Program-made: the position numbers and the translations under genes
Shown here: piece after piece, positions 44,561-52,992 of the stretch
Position numbering within the stretch: the first letter of the stretch is position 1
How the letters are laid out: each line of letters starts with the position of its first letter
Notes under the pieces: generated by a model
Told to the model about the DNA's origin: nothing
The model's database searches: none
Seen by the model: the letters and a program-made list of their open reading frames with translations, nothing else
NCBI GenBank assembly: GCA_902559395.1
Contig: CACEHR010000006.1
Location: forward strand, 1 to 64,000
Reading direction: 5' to 3'
Length of the DNA: 64,000 bases
From: an uncultured Pelagibacteraceae bacterium
Lineage (GTDB): Bacteria > Pseudomonadota > Alphaproteobacteria > Pelagibacterales > Pelagibacteraceae

Positions 44561-45586
44561 TTATGATTTTGTTAATGATGTCTGTAATTCTTTATTAGAT
44601 ATATAACCTTTAACGTTTCCACTTTTGTCAACCACTTCACAATTAGAATTCGAGCATACAATCTGAGGTAAAAATTCCTCAATAAATTGATCTTCATTAA
44701 CTTTTATTAAATTAGATTTATCTATATCGTTAGATTCATTAACACTCTTCATTATAATTTTAGCTTTAATTACTTTTGCTCTATTAACGTCTTTAACAAA
44801 TGCCTTAACATAATCATCAGCTGGATTCATTATAATGTCTACTGGTGTTCCAACTTGAACAAGTTTACCAGCATTTAATATTCCAATGTGATCACCAAGT
44901 CTTAAAGACTCATCTAAATCATGAGTGATAAATACGATTGTTTTTTTTAATTCTGATTGAAGATCTAGTAGTTGTTTTTGCATATCACTTCTAATTAAAG
45001 GATCTAAAGCACTAAAGGCTTCATCCATTAACATGATATCACTATCAGTAGCAAGTGCTCTTGCAAGACCAACACGTTGCTGCATACCACCTGATAATTG
45101 ATTTGGAAATTGATTTTCAAAACCATTTAAACCAACTGCTTCAATTTTTTCCATAGCGGTTTTATTTATTTCTTCCAATGGTTTTCCTTGCATTTCTAAT
45201 CCATACCCTACATTTTGAATAACTGTTTTATGTGGAAACAAACCAAATCTTTGAAAAACCATACTCATCTTATGTCTTCTAAAATCTATCAATTGTTCTT
45301 TGTTGAAAGACATAACATTATTTCCTTCTACGATTATTTCACCGTCAGTAGGATCGATTAATCTATTTAAATGTCTAATTAGAGTTGATTTTCCAGATCC
45401 TGACAAACCCATACAAACAAAAGTTTCACCTTCTTCTATTTTTAATGAAACATTATCAAGACCAACAGTATGACCAGTTTGTTCTAAAACCTCTTCTTTG
45501 TTCGCTCCATCTTTTACCATAGGCATTACAGATTGAGGATTATTACCGAAGATTTTATAAACATTATTAATCTCAATTTTAGTCAT
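44561..45586 (-). CDS. proV: Quaternary-amine ABC transporter ATPase (ProV/OpuAA type)
   Basis: This is the cytoplasmic ATPase of a glycine betaine/proline-type importer. The 341-residue protein has Walker A GLSGSGKST, signature LSGGMQQR, Walker B IMLMDEAFSAL and the ProV-specific HTVGLDN N-terminal region. The C-terminal 70 residues resemble a reduced CBS regulatory region ending in GYISNKELQTSL. It overlaps the permease gene by one base. The carnitine-type genes around it suggest carnitine, gamma-butyrobetaine, choline or betaine as ligand. Confidence 0.9.
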   Translation of the reverse strand: MTKIEINNVYKIFGNNPQSVMPMVKDGANKEEVLEQTGHTVGLDNVSLKIEEGETFVCMGLSGSGKSTLIRHLNRLIDPTDGEIIVEGNNVMSFNKEQLIDFRRHKMSMVFQRFGLFPHKTVIQNVGYGLEMQGKPLEEINKTAMEKIEAVGLNGFENQFPNQLSGGMQQRVGLARALATDSDIMLMDEAFSALDPLIRSDMQKQLLDLQSELKKTIVFITHDLDESLRLGDHIGILNAGKLVQVGTPVDIIMNPADDYVKAFVKDVNRAKVIKAKIIMKSVNESNDIDKSNLIKVNEDQFIEEFLPQIVCSNSNCEVVDKSGNVKGYISNKELQTSLTKS

Positions 45587-46617
45587 TATTTACCTTTCTT
45601 TGTATTTGGTGCTGTTCTCTCTTGTAGTGTTTCTCCGTAAGATTGAGTTATTCTATCAAGAACTATTGCTAAAAGCACAATTGCAATTCCTGCTTCAGCA
45701 GCTCTTCCTACATTTAATTGTTGAAGACCTAGCAAAACTTCATCTCCAAGACCTCTAGTACCAATCATCGATGCAATTACAACCATTGCTAATGCCATCA
45801 TTGTACACTGATTAATTCCTTGCATAATATTTGGCAAAGCTAATGGCATTTGTACACCCCAAAGCTTTTGTTTTTTACTTGCACCAAATGCATCTGCAGC
45901 TTCAATAACCTCAGTATCAACAAGCCTAATTCCTAAATCTGTTAGTCTGACTAAAGGAGGCACCGCATAAATAAATGTGGCTATAATTGCTGGAACCGCA
46001 CCCAAGCCAAATAACATAATACCTGGAATTAGGTAACAGAAACTTGGAATAGTTTGCATTAAATCTAAAACTGGTAAAATTACATTTCTTGTTCTTACGC
46101 TTCTTGCCATTGCTATCCCTAATGGAATGCCGGCAACAACACAAAGAAATATTCCAATTAACATTATCGCAGTTGTTTCAATAGCTTTTTGCCAAAATAT
46201 TGGGTGAAGAAAACCTATAAAAAAAGTACAAAATCCTACAAATACTGTTGTTCCAACTTTTCTACCACTTGCAAAATAAGTTAGAACCACCACGCCAAGT
46301 ATCACCAATGGCCATGGAGCTTGAATTAAAAAGTTTTTTACAAGCATTAACATATAAAGAAGAACATTGTTAATAGCTTCAAATATGTATCCATATTTTT
46401 CATTAAGTGCTTTAAAACCAACGTTGATCCAATTCATTAATGGTAAATCTAACCATTTTGGCCATTTACCTCCTAACCAAGAAAAATCGTTTAATAATTC
46501 TCCAATATTATCTGGTTTTCTTTTTGACTGAGAATAGCTAGTTATTAACAACCAAACAAAAACAACCAATAAACCAATATTAAAAATTATTTTTTTATTT
46601 TTCTTTAATGCTTCCAT
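45586..46617 (-). CDS. proW: Quaternary-amine ABC transporter permease (ProW type)
   Basis: This is the inner-membrane permease of the same importer. The 343-residue protein has a long N-terminal region with one membrane segment, then the BPD permease domain with CVVAGIPLGIAMARS, DLMQTIPSFCYLIP and the EAA-type loop EVIEAADAFGASKKQKLWGV. It overlaps the ATPase gene by one base and is separated from the receptor gene by a terminator hairpin. Confidence 0.9.
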   Translation of the reverse strand: MEALKKNKKIIFNIGLLVVFVWLLITSYSQSKRKPDNIGELLNDFSWLGGKWPKWLDLPLMNWINVGFKALNEKYGYIFEAINNVLLYMLMLVKNFLIQAPWPLVILGVVVLTYFASGRKVGTTVFVGFCTFFIGFLHPIFWQKAIETTAIMLIGIFLCVVAGIPLGIAMARSVRTRNVILPVLDLMQTIPSFCYLIPGIMLFGLGAVPAIIATFIYAVPPLVRLTDLGIRLVDTEVIEAADAFGASKKQKLWGVQMPLALPNIMQGINQCTMMALAMVVIASMIGTRGLGDEVLLGLQQLNVGRAAEAGIAIVLLAIVLDRITQSYGETLQERTAPNTKKGK

Positions 46618-46634
46618 AATTTAATTTAGTTAAA

Positions 46635-46658
46635 GAAAGAGCCCCGGAGGGCTCTTTC
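46635..46658 (-). terminator. Intra-operon terminator between proX-like and proW-like genes
   Basis: Read on the minus strand, GAAAGAGCCC (46658-46649) pairs with GGGCTCTTTC (46644-46635) around a four-base loop and is followed by TTTAA. It sits between the binding-protein stop and the permease start and should limit downstream transcription. The T-run is short, so termination is probably partial. Confidence 0.85.
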
Positions 46659-46680
46659 ATAAATTATTTAAGATATTGGA

Positions 46681-47697
46681 TTATAGAGCGGCGCTAACTT
46701 TTTTAGCAACGTCTGCAGGCACCCAATCTTTCCACATGCTTTCATTTTTTAAGAAGTGCATCGCGGTAAGTTCCATATCACCATCTGACTCATCTTCGTA
46801 AAAAGCTAACATTTTGTTAACTGTAGCTGTTGGAATAGTATATTTCTTTAAGAAATCAGTTTCTTTAGGATTAGCTTTCGCCCAATCAGTTAAAACAGAT
46901 TTTGTCAAAGCCATATCTCTATATTCACATGCACAGCTTTTCTTGTAAGCATCTGGTCCGTTTGCTTTAATATCTTCAACAACTGCGGACATAGAGTTCC
47001 AACAATCAGAATCAAATTTTGGTTCTGTAAGTCTAACAAGGTCAACTTTACCCATTAAACCAGTTGGTGCCCAGTAATATGTAAAGATTGGTTTTTTCTT
47101 GGCAAAAGCTCCTGCAATAGCAGCATCTAATGCTCCACCTGAACCTGGGTCGAAGTTAGTATAGTATTTGTCTAAACCATATTCTATTTGCTTAACCAAG
47201 TTTACAGTATAACAAGTCCAACCAGATATACAGCTAGTCATTCTTCCTTTTGAAGGATCTTCTGGATCTTTAAATAAAGCTGCAATTTTTGGATCTTTCA
47301 TATCATCAACTGATTTCAAATTGTATTTATCAGCTGTTGTTTTATCTACATAGAATGCTTGTTGAGAGTCTGGTGTGTTAACTCCAATATTAATAATAGT
47401 ACCAGCCTTTTCATGTGGCTCGTAATTAGCAATAATGTTGTCATACCAAACTTCAGTAATAACATCTAATTGACCGTCGTAATGAGCAGCCATTATTGGG
47501 GTAGTACTTCCCTTAGTTACAGAAACTTCACACCCGTATCCTTTTTCAAGGATGAAGGTAGTGATAGCTGTATGGATGTTTGCACTACTCCAGTCAAAAT
47601 CTCCCAATCTTGCCTTACAATCACCAGCGTTTGCATTACTTACAATCAAAGATGACAGAAGGAAAATTGAGATTGTTAATCTCTTTAAAAACTTCAT
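46681..47697 (-). CDS. proX: Quaternary-amine ABC transporter periplasmic binding protein (ProX/OpuAC type)
   Basis: The 338-residue precursor has a signal peptide of about 24 residues ending ANA. The OpuAC-type fold follows: GDFDWSSANIHTAI, a mid-region rich in Trp and Tyr (EVWYDN, YYWAPTGLMG, DCWNSM) that would supply the aromatic box for trimethylammonium groups, and several cysteines. AGGAGAT precedes the ATG. Flanking genes for carnitine, gamma-butyrobetaine and possible phosphonocholine-type chemistry suggest a betaine-like ligand. Confidence 0.87.
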   Translation of the reverse strand: MKFLKRLTISIFLLSSLIVSNANAGDCKARLGDFDWSSANIHTAITTFILEKGYGCEVSVTKGSTTPIMAAHYDGQLDVITEVWYDNIIANYEPHEKAGTIINIGVNTPDSQQAFYVDKTTADKYNLKSVDDMKDPKIAALFKDPEDPSKGRMTSCISGWTCYTVNLVKQIEYGLDKYYTNFDPGSGGALDAAIAGAFAKKKPIFTYYWAPTGLMGKVDLVRLTEPKFDSDCWNSMSAVVEDIKANGPDAYKKSCACEYRDMALTKSVLTDWAKANPKETDFLKKYTIPTATVNKMLAFYEDESDGDMELTAMHFLKNESMWKDWVPADVAKKVSAAL

Positions 47698-47828
47698 TAA
47701 ATTATCTCCTTAAGTTTAAGTTTTAATACCGAGATTTAATAATGAATGTAGATAAAAAACAAGCTTTGAATTGTTAATACAACCATTAATTGAGTTGATT
47801 TGATTACTCTTTTATATAAAAATTAAGT
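47698..47828. promoter_or_regulatory. Divergent intergenic region between proX-like and butyrobetaine hydroxylase-like genes
   Basis: These 131 bases separate two divergent start codons and must carry both promoters. The only clear element is the AGGAG ribosome-binding site of the proX-like gene. TTGTTAATACAA near the centre is an imperfect inverted repeat with four-base arms. I see no riboswitch-like structure. Confidence 0.3.
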
Positions 47829-48956
47829 GTGAGCTCAATTTCTAAACTAGAAAAAAATTCAACGTATTTAAAAGTTATTTGGAATGATGGTGAAGAGAGT
47901 AAGTTTAATTACCTTTGGCTAAGAGACAATTGTCCAACTGCTCATGATAAAGATTCGAGACATAGAATGTTTAATATTTTGGAAGTCTCACAAAATATTA
48001 ATCCCACTAAATACTCTATAAGTTCAGATGGAAAATTAGAAATTGAATGGAGCGAAGGAGATCATACAAGCTATTATGATCCAAAATGGTTAAGAGAAAA
48101 TTGTTATACTTTAAAAAATAAGCAAAAGTATGTTTCACCCTATAAACTTTGGGATAGCTCTTTAGAAAAGAACTTAAAATCTATTCAAATTGATCATGAT
48201 GAAATTGTAAATTCTGATGATGGCTTGATTAAATGGTTAGAGCTTTTACATTATACTGGAATAGCCATTGTTAAAAATGCTCCAGTTGAAAAAAATTCTG
48301 CATTAAAAGTTTTAAACCGTATAAGTCATACTCGAGAAACTTTTTTTAAAACACCATTTGAAGTAATTAATATTCCAAAACCAAATAATTCTGCTTATAC
48401 AGCGCACGCTTTAAGAAATCATATGGATTTACCTTGGTTTGAAAATCCACCTGGTTATCAATTTTTACACTGTTTAATAAATTCAGCAAAGGGTGGCGAC
48501 TCATCAGCTGTAGATGCATTTGCTGTAGCAGATTATTTAAAAAATAACGAAAAAGATACTTTTGATATATTGGTAAATACTCCACTTAAATTTAGAGATA
48601 AAGACTACACTCAAGAAGCAGTCAGAAGTTTTTATGGTACAGCAATATCACTCACTAAAGACGGAGATTACAACGATATTCGTTATAGTATTGCAACACT
48701 AGATGCTCTTGATTGTCACCCAGATATAATGGACTCAGTTTATAAAGCTCATCATCGATTTGGAAATTTATTACATGATGCTAAATTTGAAATTAATTTT
48801 AGACTAGAGCCAGGAGATATTTTTTCATTTAACAATAGAAGATTGCTTCATGGAAGAACAGAGTTTGATCCTAATTCTGGTCATAGACATCTCCAAGGAT
48901 ATTACATGGATAGAGATGAAATAATTGGAAGATTAAAATTTCTTAAAAGTTATTAA
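47829..48956 (+). CDS. Gamma-butyrobetaine hydroxylase-like (or TmpA-like) Fe(II)/2OG dioxygenase
   Basis: Gamma-butyrobetaine hydroxylase makes L-carnitine; the near relative TmpA hydroxylates 2-(trimethylammonio)ethylphosphonate. The 375-residue protein has an N-terminal DUF971 domain (LWLRDNCPTAHD) and a TauD-type core with iron ligands H198, D200 and H341 (NHMD, LLHGR), plus PGYQFLHC and R353 for 2-oxoglutarate. Of the zinc cysteine triad C-x-C-x-x-C seen in animal and many bacterial homologues only C35 remains, so the zinc site is altered. The start is GTG. Divergent ABC transporter and nearby carnitine genes favour butyrobetaine; a PhnZ/TmpB-like gene 7 kb away keeps TmpA open. Confidence 0.82.
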   Translation: MSSISKLEKNSTYLKVIWNDGEESKFNYLWLRDNCPTAHDKDSRHRMFNILEVSQNINPTKYSISSDGKLEIEWSEGDHTSYYDPKWLRENCYTLKNKQKYVSPYKLWDSSLEKNLKSIQIDHDEIVNSDDGLIKWLELLHYTGIAIVKNAPVEKNSALKVLNRISHTRETFFKTPFEVINIPKPNNSAYTAHALRNHMDLPWFENPPGYQFLHCLINSAKGGDSSAVDAFAVADYLKNNEKDTFDILVNTPLKFRDKDYTQEAVRSFYGTAISLTKDGDYNDIRYSIATLDALDCHPDIMDSVYKAHHRFGNLLHDAKFEINFRLEPGDIFSFNNRRLLHGRTEFDPNSGHRHLQGYYMDRDEIIGRLKFLKSY

Positions 48957-49078
48957 CAGATACAACCTGATTTAGAAAAATAATATATTTTAATATTTAA
49001 GTAATTTTAATTTAACGTTATCTTAACATTTATAATTTACTTCATTGTAAATACATAAATTAAAAAGAGAGGGAAAAA

Positions 49079-50386
49079 ATGAAAAAAATACTTAGTATTT
49101 TAACAATTCTATTTACATTCTCTTTTACATCGCACAGCTACTCAAAGACAGAAATTCATTGGTGGTATGGAAACAGTGGTTTTCTTGGTGATGTAATTAT
49201 TGAAATTGCAAATAGATTTAACGCTTCACAAGATCAATATACGGTCATTCCTACAGGTAAAGGAAGTTATGAAGATAACATGGCGGCAACTATTGCTGCA
49301 TTTAGAGCAGGAGACCAACCACACTATTCACAGGTTTATGATGCTGGTGCTGCGATAATGGTAGCGCAAGTTAAAAATGGTGTTGTCATTGGTTTTGAAG
49401 AAATGGCAGAGAAATATGGAATTAAAGTCGATGCAGACAATTATATTCCAGGAATTAAAAATTTCTATGCTGACTCTGATGGAAAAATGATTGGTGTTCC
49501 TTTTAATAGTTCAACTTGTTTAATGTATGCAAACATGGACATATTGAAAAAAGTAGGAATTGAGTCAGTTCCAAAAACTTATGAGGAGTTTGAGGCTATG
49601 GCTCCAAAAATTAAAGCTGCTGGATATATTCCTTTAGTTCAAAGTCACTTTCCTTGGATCTGGACAGAAAATTTCTTTTCAAGACATAACCTACTTATGA
49701 CTGATGGAAACAATGGTTACGATGCTGTTCCAACAAAAACTTTATTTGCTGAAACAGATGCATTTGTAATGCATTGGAAAAAAGTTAAGGAATGGTATGA
49801 AAAAGGCTTTTATGGTTATAAAGGAAGAGCATGGGGAGATAACCAAGCTCCATTTATAGCTGGTGAAGCTGCGTTTTGGTTTGGTTCAGCTGCATCTTTC
49901 GGTGGAATGAAAGGTGTTGTACCTAACTTTACAGTAAATCATATTCCTTACTGGGATTCTGTAACAGGTGGTAAAGAGTATCCAACGTTTATCGGTGGTG
50001 CTGCTAACTGGATATTAAATGGTCATACAGAAGAAGAGTACAAAGGACTTGCTAAATTTATAGAATTTATGGGTTCTCCAGAGATGGATCTGTATTATCA
50101 CAATATGACTGGTTACTCTGCAGTAACTAAAGGTGGTATAGCGTTAGCTGAAACTATAAACTTTTATAGAGCTTCTCCATATCATAAAGCAGTTGGTGAA
50201 CAATTAAGCTTAGAAGGTTCGACTATTCCTGGTGGATATAGAGCTGGTAACTGGCCACAAATTCGTGAAGTAATTTACGAAAATGTTGAGCCAATGTTAA
50301 ACGGCAAAATATCAATCGAAAAAGGATTGAAGAACATGGATAAAGGTGCAGCTAAATTGTTAAAACAATTTGCTAAAACTTTATAA
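49079..50386 (+). CDS. ugpB: sn-Glycerol-3-phosphate ABC transporter binding protein
   Basis: UgpB is the periplasmic receptor for glycerol-3-phosphate and glycerophosphodiesters. The 435-residue precursor has a signal peptide of about 22 residues, then IHWWYGNSGFLGDV and the two-lobed SBP_bac_1 fold, with PLVQSHFPWIW and YRAGNWPQIREV typical of UgpB. A strong GAGAGGG ribosome-binding site precedes the ATG, and a TATAAT box lies about 48 bases upstream. It starts the operon B-A-E-E-C-Q and is followed by a terminator hairpin. Confidence 0.92.
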   Translation: MKKILSILTILFTFSFTSHSYSKTEIHWWYGNSGFLGDVIIEIANRFNASQDQYTVIPTGKGSYEDNMAATIAAFRAGDQPHYSQVYDAGAAIMVAQVKNGVVIGFEEMAEKYGIKVDADNYIPGIKNFYADSDGKMIGVPFNSSTCLMYANMDILKKVGIESVPKTYEEFEAMAPKIKAAGYIPLVQSHFPWIWTENFFSRHNLLMTDGNNGYDAVPTKTLFAETDAFVMHWKKVKEWYEKGFYGYKGRAWGDNQAPFIAGEAAFWFGSAASFGGMKGVVPNFTVNHIPYWDSVTGGKEYPTFIGGAANWILNGHTEEEYKGLAKFIEFMGSPEMDLYYHNMTGYSAVTKGGIALAETINFYRASPYHKAVGEQLSLEGSTIPGGYRAGNWPQIREVIYENVEPMLNGKISIEKGLKNMDKGAAKLLKQFAKTL

Positions 50387-50397
50387 TTAATAATTTA

Positions 50398-50433
50398 AAT
50401 AAGGAGGGTATTGATTTACCCTCCTTATTTTTT
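50398..50433 (+). terminator. Intra-operon terminator after ugpB
   Basis: A 13-base-pair perfect stem, AATAAGGAGGGTA (50398-50410) with TACCCTCCTTATT (50417-50429), has a six-base loop and a T-rich tail. It lies between ugpB and ugpA. The hairpin would also hide an AAGGAGGG sequence that is a perfect ribosome-binding site in form but has no adjacent start codon. Confidence 0.92.
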
Positions 50434-50444
50434 ATTTTACTTAT

Positions 50445-51323
50445 ATGAAAAAAGTCCAATTTAAATCTAGTTATTCACAATATTTATTCTTAGCACCACA
50501 GTTAGGAATTTTATTAATTTTTTTATATTGGCCAATCATACAAACTTTTAGAGATGCATTTACAATGCAAGATGCTTTTGGATTTGGAGCGACGTTTGTA
50601 TGGTTTGATAATTTTTTATTTATTTTTGATGATCCAGCTTATTTCATAGCTTTCAAATTTACTATTATTTATAGTTTTGTAATCACATTAATTACAGGCT
50701 CCATTGGATTATTGCTTGCCGTTCAGGCTAATAATGTAATGCATGGTAAAAGCACTTACAAAACACTTTTAATTTGGCCTTATGCAATCGCGCCTGCGGT
50801 TGTCGGTGTAATGGCAAATTACTTTTTTAGTGAAAGATTTGGACTTCTTTATCATTTATTTCACGAACTTTGGGGATTTAACTGGTACGAAAGTGTTTTT
50901 GACTCTTATATTTACGTAATAATAGCTGGTTCTTGGAAGCAAATCAGTGCTAATTTCATTTTCTTCTTGGCAGGTCTTCAAGCTATACAAAAATCTGTAA
51001 TTGAAGCATCAATGATTGACTGTAAAAATAGTTTTAGAAGATTTTGGACAATTACATTTCCATTATTAATGCCAACTACATTCTTTTTAATAATTATTAA
51101 TATAACCTATGCTTTCTTTGATACATTTGGAATTATCGATACCACAACAATAGGTGCTCCTTCAGGCGAAACAAGAACTCTAGTTTATAAAGCCTACATG
51201 GATGGATTTAGAGGACTAGATTTAGGAAGTGCAGGAGCTCAATCAATTATGATGATGTTGATTGTATTAGTAATTACAATTTTTCAATTTAGATATATCG
51301 AAGGGAAAATACATTATAATTAA
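50445..51323 (+). CDS. ugpA: sn-Glycerol-3-phosphate ABC permease UgpA
   Basis: This is an inner-membrane permease of the Ugp importer (MalF/UgpA class). The 292-residue protein has six hydrophobic segments, LAPQLGILLIFLYWPIIQ at the start, and the EAA coupling loop EASMIDCKNSFRRFWTITFPLLMP. It begins 12 bases after the terminator tail. One-base overlap with ugpE (TAATG). Confidence 0.93.
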   Translation: MKKVQFKSSYSQYLFLAPQLGILLIFLYWPIIQTFRDAFTMQDAFGFGATFVWFDNFLFIFDDPAYFIAFKFTIIYSFVITLITGSIGLLLAVQANNVMHGKSTYKTLLIWPYAIAPAVVGVMANYFFSERFGLLYHLFHELWGFNWYESVFDSYIYVIIAGSWKQISANFIFFLAGLQAIQKSVIEASMIDCKNSFRRFWTITFPLLMPTTFFLIIINITYAFFDTFGIIDTTTIGAPSGETRTLVYKAYMDGFRGLDLGSAGAQSIMMMLIVLVITIFQFRYIEGKIHYN

Positions 51324-52144
51324 TGACTAGATTTATCACATCAAGTTTTTCACATTTAATTTTACTCATTGGAATACTAATCATGGTAGTTCCTGTATGG
51401 ATGATCTTTGCTAGCTCAACGCACACAAGTTCAATGATTAATATGAATGGTCTTCAAATATTTTTAGGAGATAGCTTTTATGAAAATTACTTAAGGGTTT
51501 TATTATATCAAGGTGGTTTTTTTAAAGAGATAACAGCATTAAAAATGTTTTTTAATAGTTTTATAATGGCTACAGGAGTTGCAATATTATCTGTCGTTAC
51601 ATCTTTAATGGCCGCATATGCTTTGGTTTATTATAGAATAAAACATGCAACATTATTGTTTTGGATAATATTCATTACAATTTTAGTTCCATTAGAGTTA
51701 AGAATTTTTCCTACTTATTCAGTAATGGCTGAACTTAATTTAGTGAATTCTTACTTTGGATTAATAGTTCCTATTTCAGCCTCAGCTATAGCAACCTTAT
51801 TCTTCCGACAATTTTATAAAACTGTTCCAGATGAATTACTTGAATCTGCAAAACTTGATGGAGCAAATACTTGGAGATTTTTTGTTGATTTTTTAATTCC
51901 TTTGTCAAAAACAATGATTGTAGCCATGTTAATTTTTATGTTTGTTTTTGGTTACAACCAGTACTTATGGCCTTTATTGGTAACAACTTCAGAACAATAT
52001 TGGACTGTGGTTATGGGACTAAAAATGATGTCAGGTTCTATTGTTCATCGTTTTGCTTTCGTGATGATGTCTATGGTTCCACCAATTTTAATTATAATTG
52101 TGTTACAGAAACATTTTATTAAGGGGGTTTTTCAAGATAAATGA
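51323..52144 (+). CDS. ugpE: sn-Glycerol-3-phosphate ABC permease UgpE, copy 1
   Basis: This is a MalG/UgpE-class inner-membrane permease of 273 residues with six hydrophobic segments. It has LVPLELRIFPTY, the coupling loop ELLESAKLDGANTWRFF and a C-terminal FIKGVFQ. The next gene encodes a close paralogue with the same loops; both are intact. It overlaps ugpA by one base and the second copy by four (ATGA). Confidence 0.92.
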   Translation: MTRFITSSFSHLILLIGILIMVVPVWMIFASSTHTSSMINMNGLQIFLGDSFYENYLRVLLYQGGFFKEITALKMFFNSFIMATGVAILSVVTSLMAAYALVYYRIKHATLLFWIIFITILVPLELRIFPTYSVMAELNLVNSYFGLIVPISASAIATLFFRQFYKTVPDELLESAKLDGANTWRFFVDFLIPLSKTMIVAMLIFMFVFGYNQYLWPLLVTTSEQYWTVVMGLKMMSGSIVHRFAFVMMSMVPPILIIIVLQKHFIKGVFQDK

Positions 52145-52992
52145 AAATTAAACCACTTCAAATAATTGCTCATATTATTTTAATAATAGGAGTCTTGTTA
52201 ATGGTAGTTCCTATTTGGATATCTTTTGCAAGTTCTTCACATGATTCTGTAACTATACTGACAGAAGGTATGAAGTTTCATATAGGTGATCAGCTAGCAA
52301 GAAACTATAACGAAGTTTTAAATGAAAAAGGTGGTTGGTCTGAAGAAGTGACTGCTGCTAAAATGTTTATTAATAGTTTTATAATGGCATTAGGAATTGC
52401 AACACTTAAAGTAGTTATTTCTGCAATGTCAGCATATGCTTTGGTTTATTATAGATTTAAATTAGCTGTACCAATTTTTTGGTTAATTTTTATTACCCTA
52501 CTTGTTCCTTTAGAAGTAAGAATTTTTCCAAGCTATAAAATTGTATCTGATTTAGGTTTAACAAATTCATATACAGGCCTTATTCTTCCATTAGTTGCCT
52601 CAGCAACAGCAACTTTTTTCTTCAGACAATTTTACAAAACAATTCCAGATGAACTATTGGAGTCAGCAAAATTAGATGGAGCAAATGCTTGGAGTTTTTT
52701 CATAGATTTCTTGGTTCCATTATCTAAAACTATGATAGCAGCAATGTTTATCTTTATGTTTGTATATGGATATAGCCAATATTTATGGCCGCTAATAATG
52801 ACAACTGCAGAAGAATATTGGACTGTTGTAATGGGAATGAAAATTATTTACACAGAAAGTTACGAAGGAGTTGCTCTGCCAAGAACGGCAGAAAGATTTG
52901 CATATATCATTTTGTCAATGATCCCACCAGTTTTAGTGGTAGTATTTTTACAGAAATGGTTCATAAAAGGATTAATTCAAACGGAGAAATAA
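52141..52992 (+). CDS. ugpE: sn-Glycerol-3-phosphate ABC permease UgpE, copy 2
   Basis: This is a 283-residue paralogue of the preceding permease. Shared stretches include LMVVPIWISFASS, LVPLEVRIFPSY, FFRQFYKT-PDELLESAKLDGAN and QYLWPL. It differs by an insertion of about ten residues before the last helix (YTESYEGVALPRTAERFAY). Standard Ugp systems have one UgpE, so this operon could assemble two importer variants (UgpA with either UgpE) sharing one ATPase. It ends directly before ugpC. Confidence 0.92.
   Translation: MKIKPLQIIAHIILIIGVLLMVVPIWISFASSSHDSVTILTEGMKFHIGDQLARNYNEVLNEKGGWSEEVTAAKMFINSFIMALGIATLKVVISAMSAYALVYYRFKLAVPIFWLIFITLLVPLEVRIFPSYKIVSDLGLTNSYTGLILPLVASATATFFFRQFYKTIPDELLESAKLDGANAWSFFIDFLVPLSKTMIAAMFIFMFVYGYSQYLWPLIMTTAEEYWTVVMGMKIIYTESYEGVALPRTAERFAYIILSMIPPVLVVVFLQKWFIKGLIQTEK

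Noticed and set aside
48957..49078. Pho-box-like direct repeat TTAAC upstream of ugpB
   Set aside because: TTAACGTTATCTTAACATT has an 11-base period, but it does not match the CTGTCAT-type half sites of known Pho boxes and is expected by chance in AT-rich DNA.
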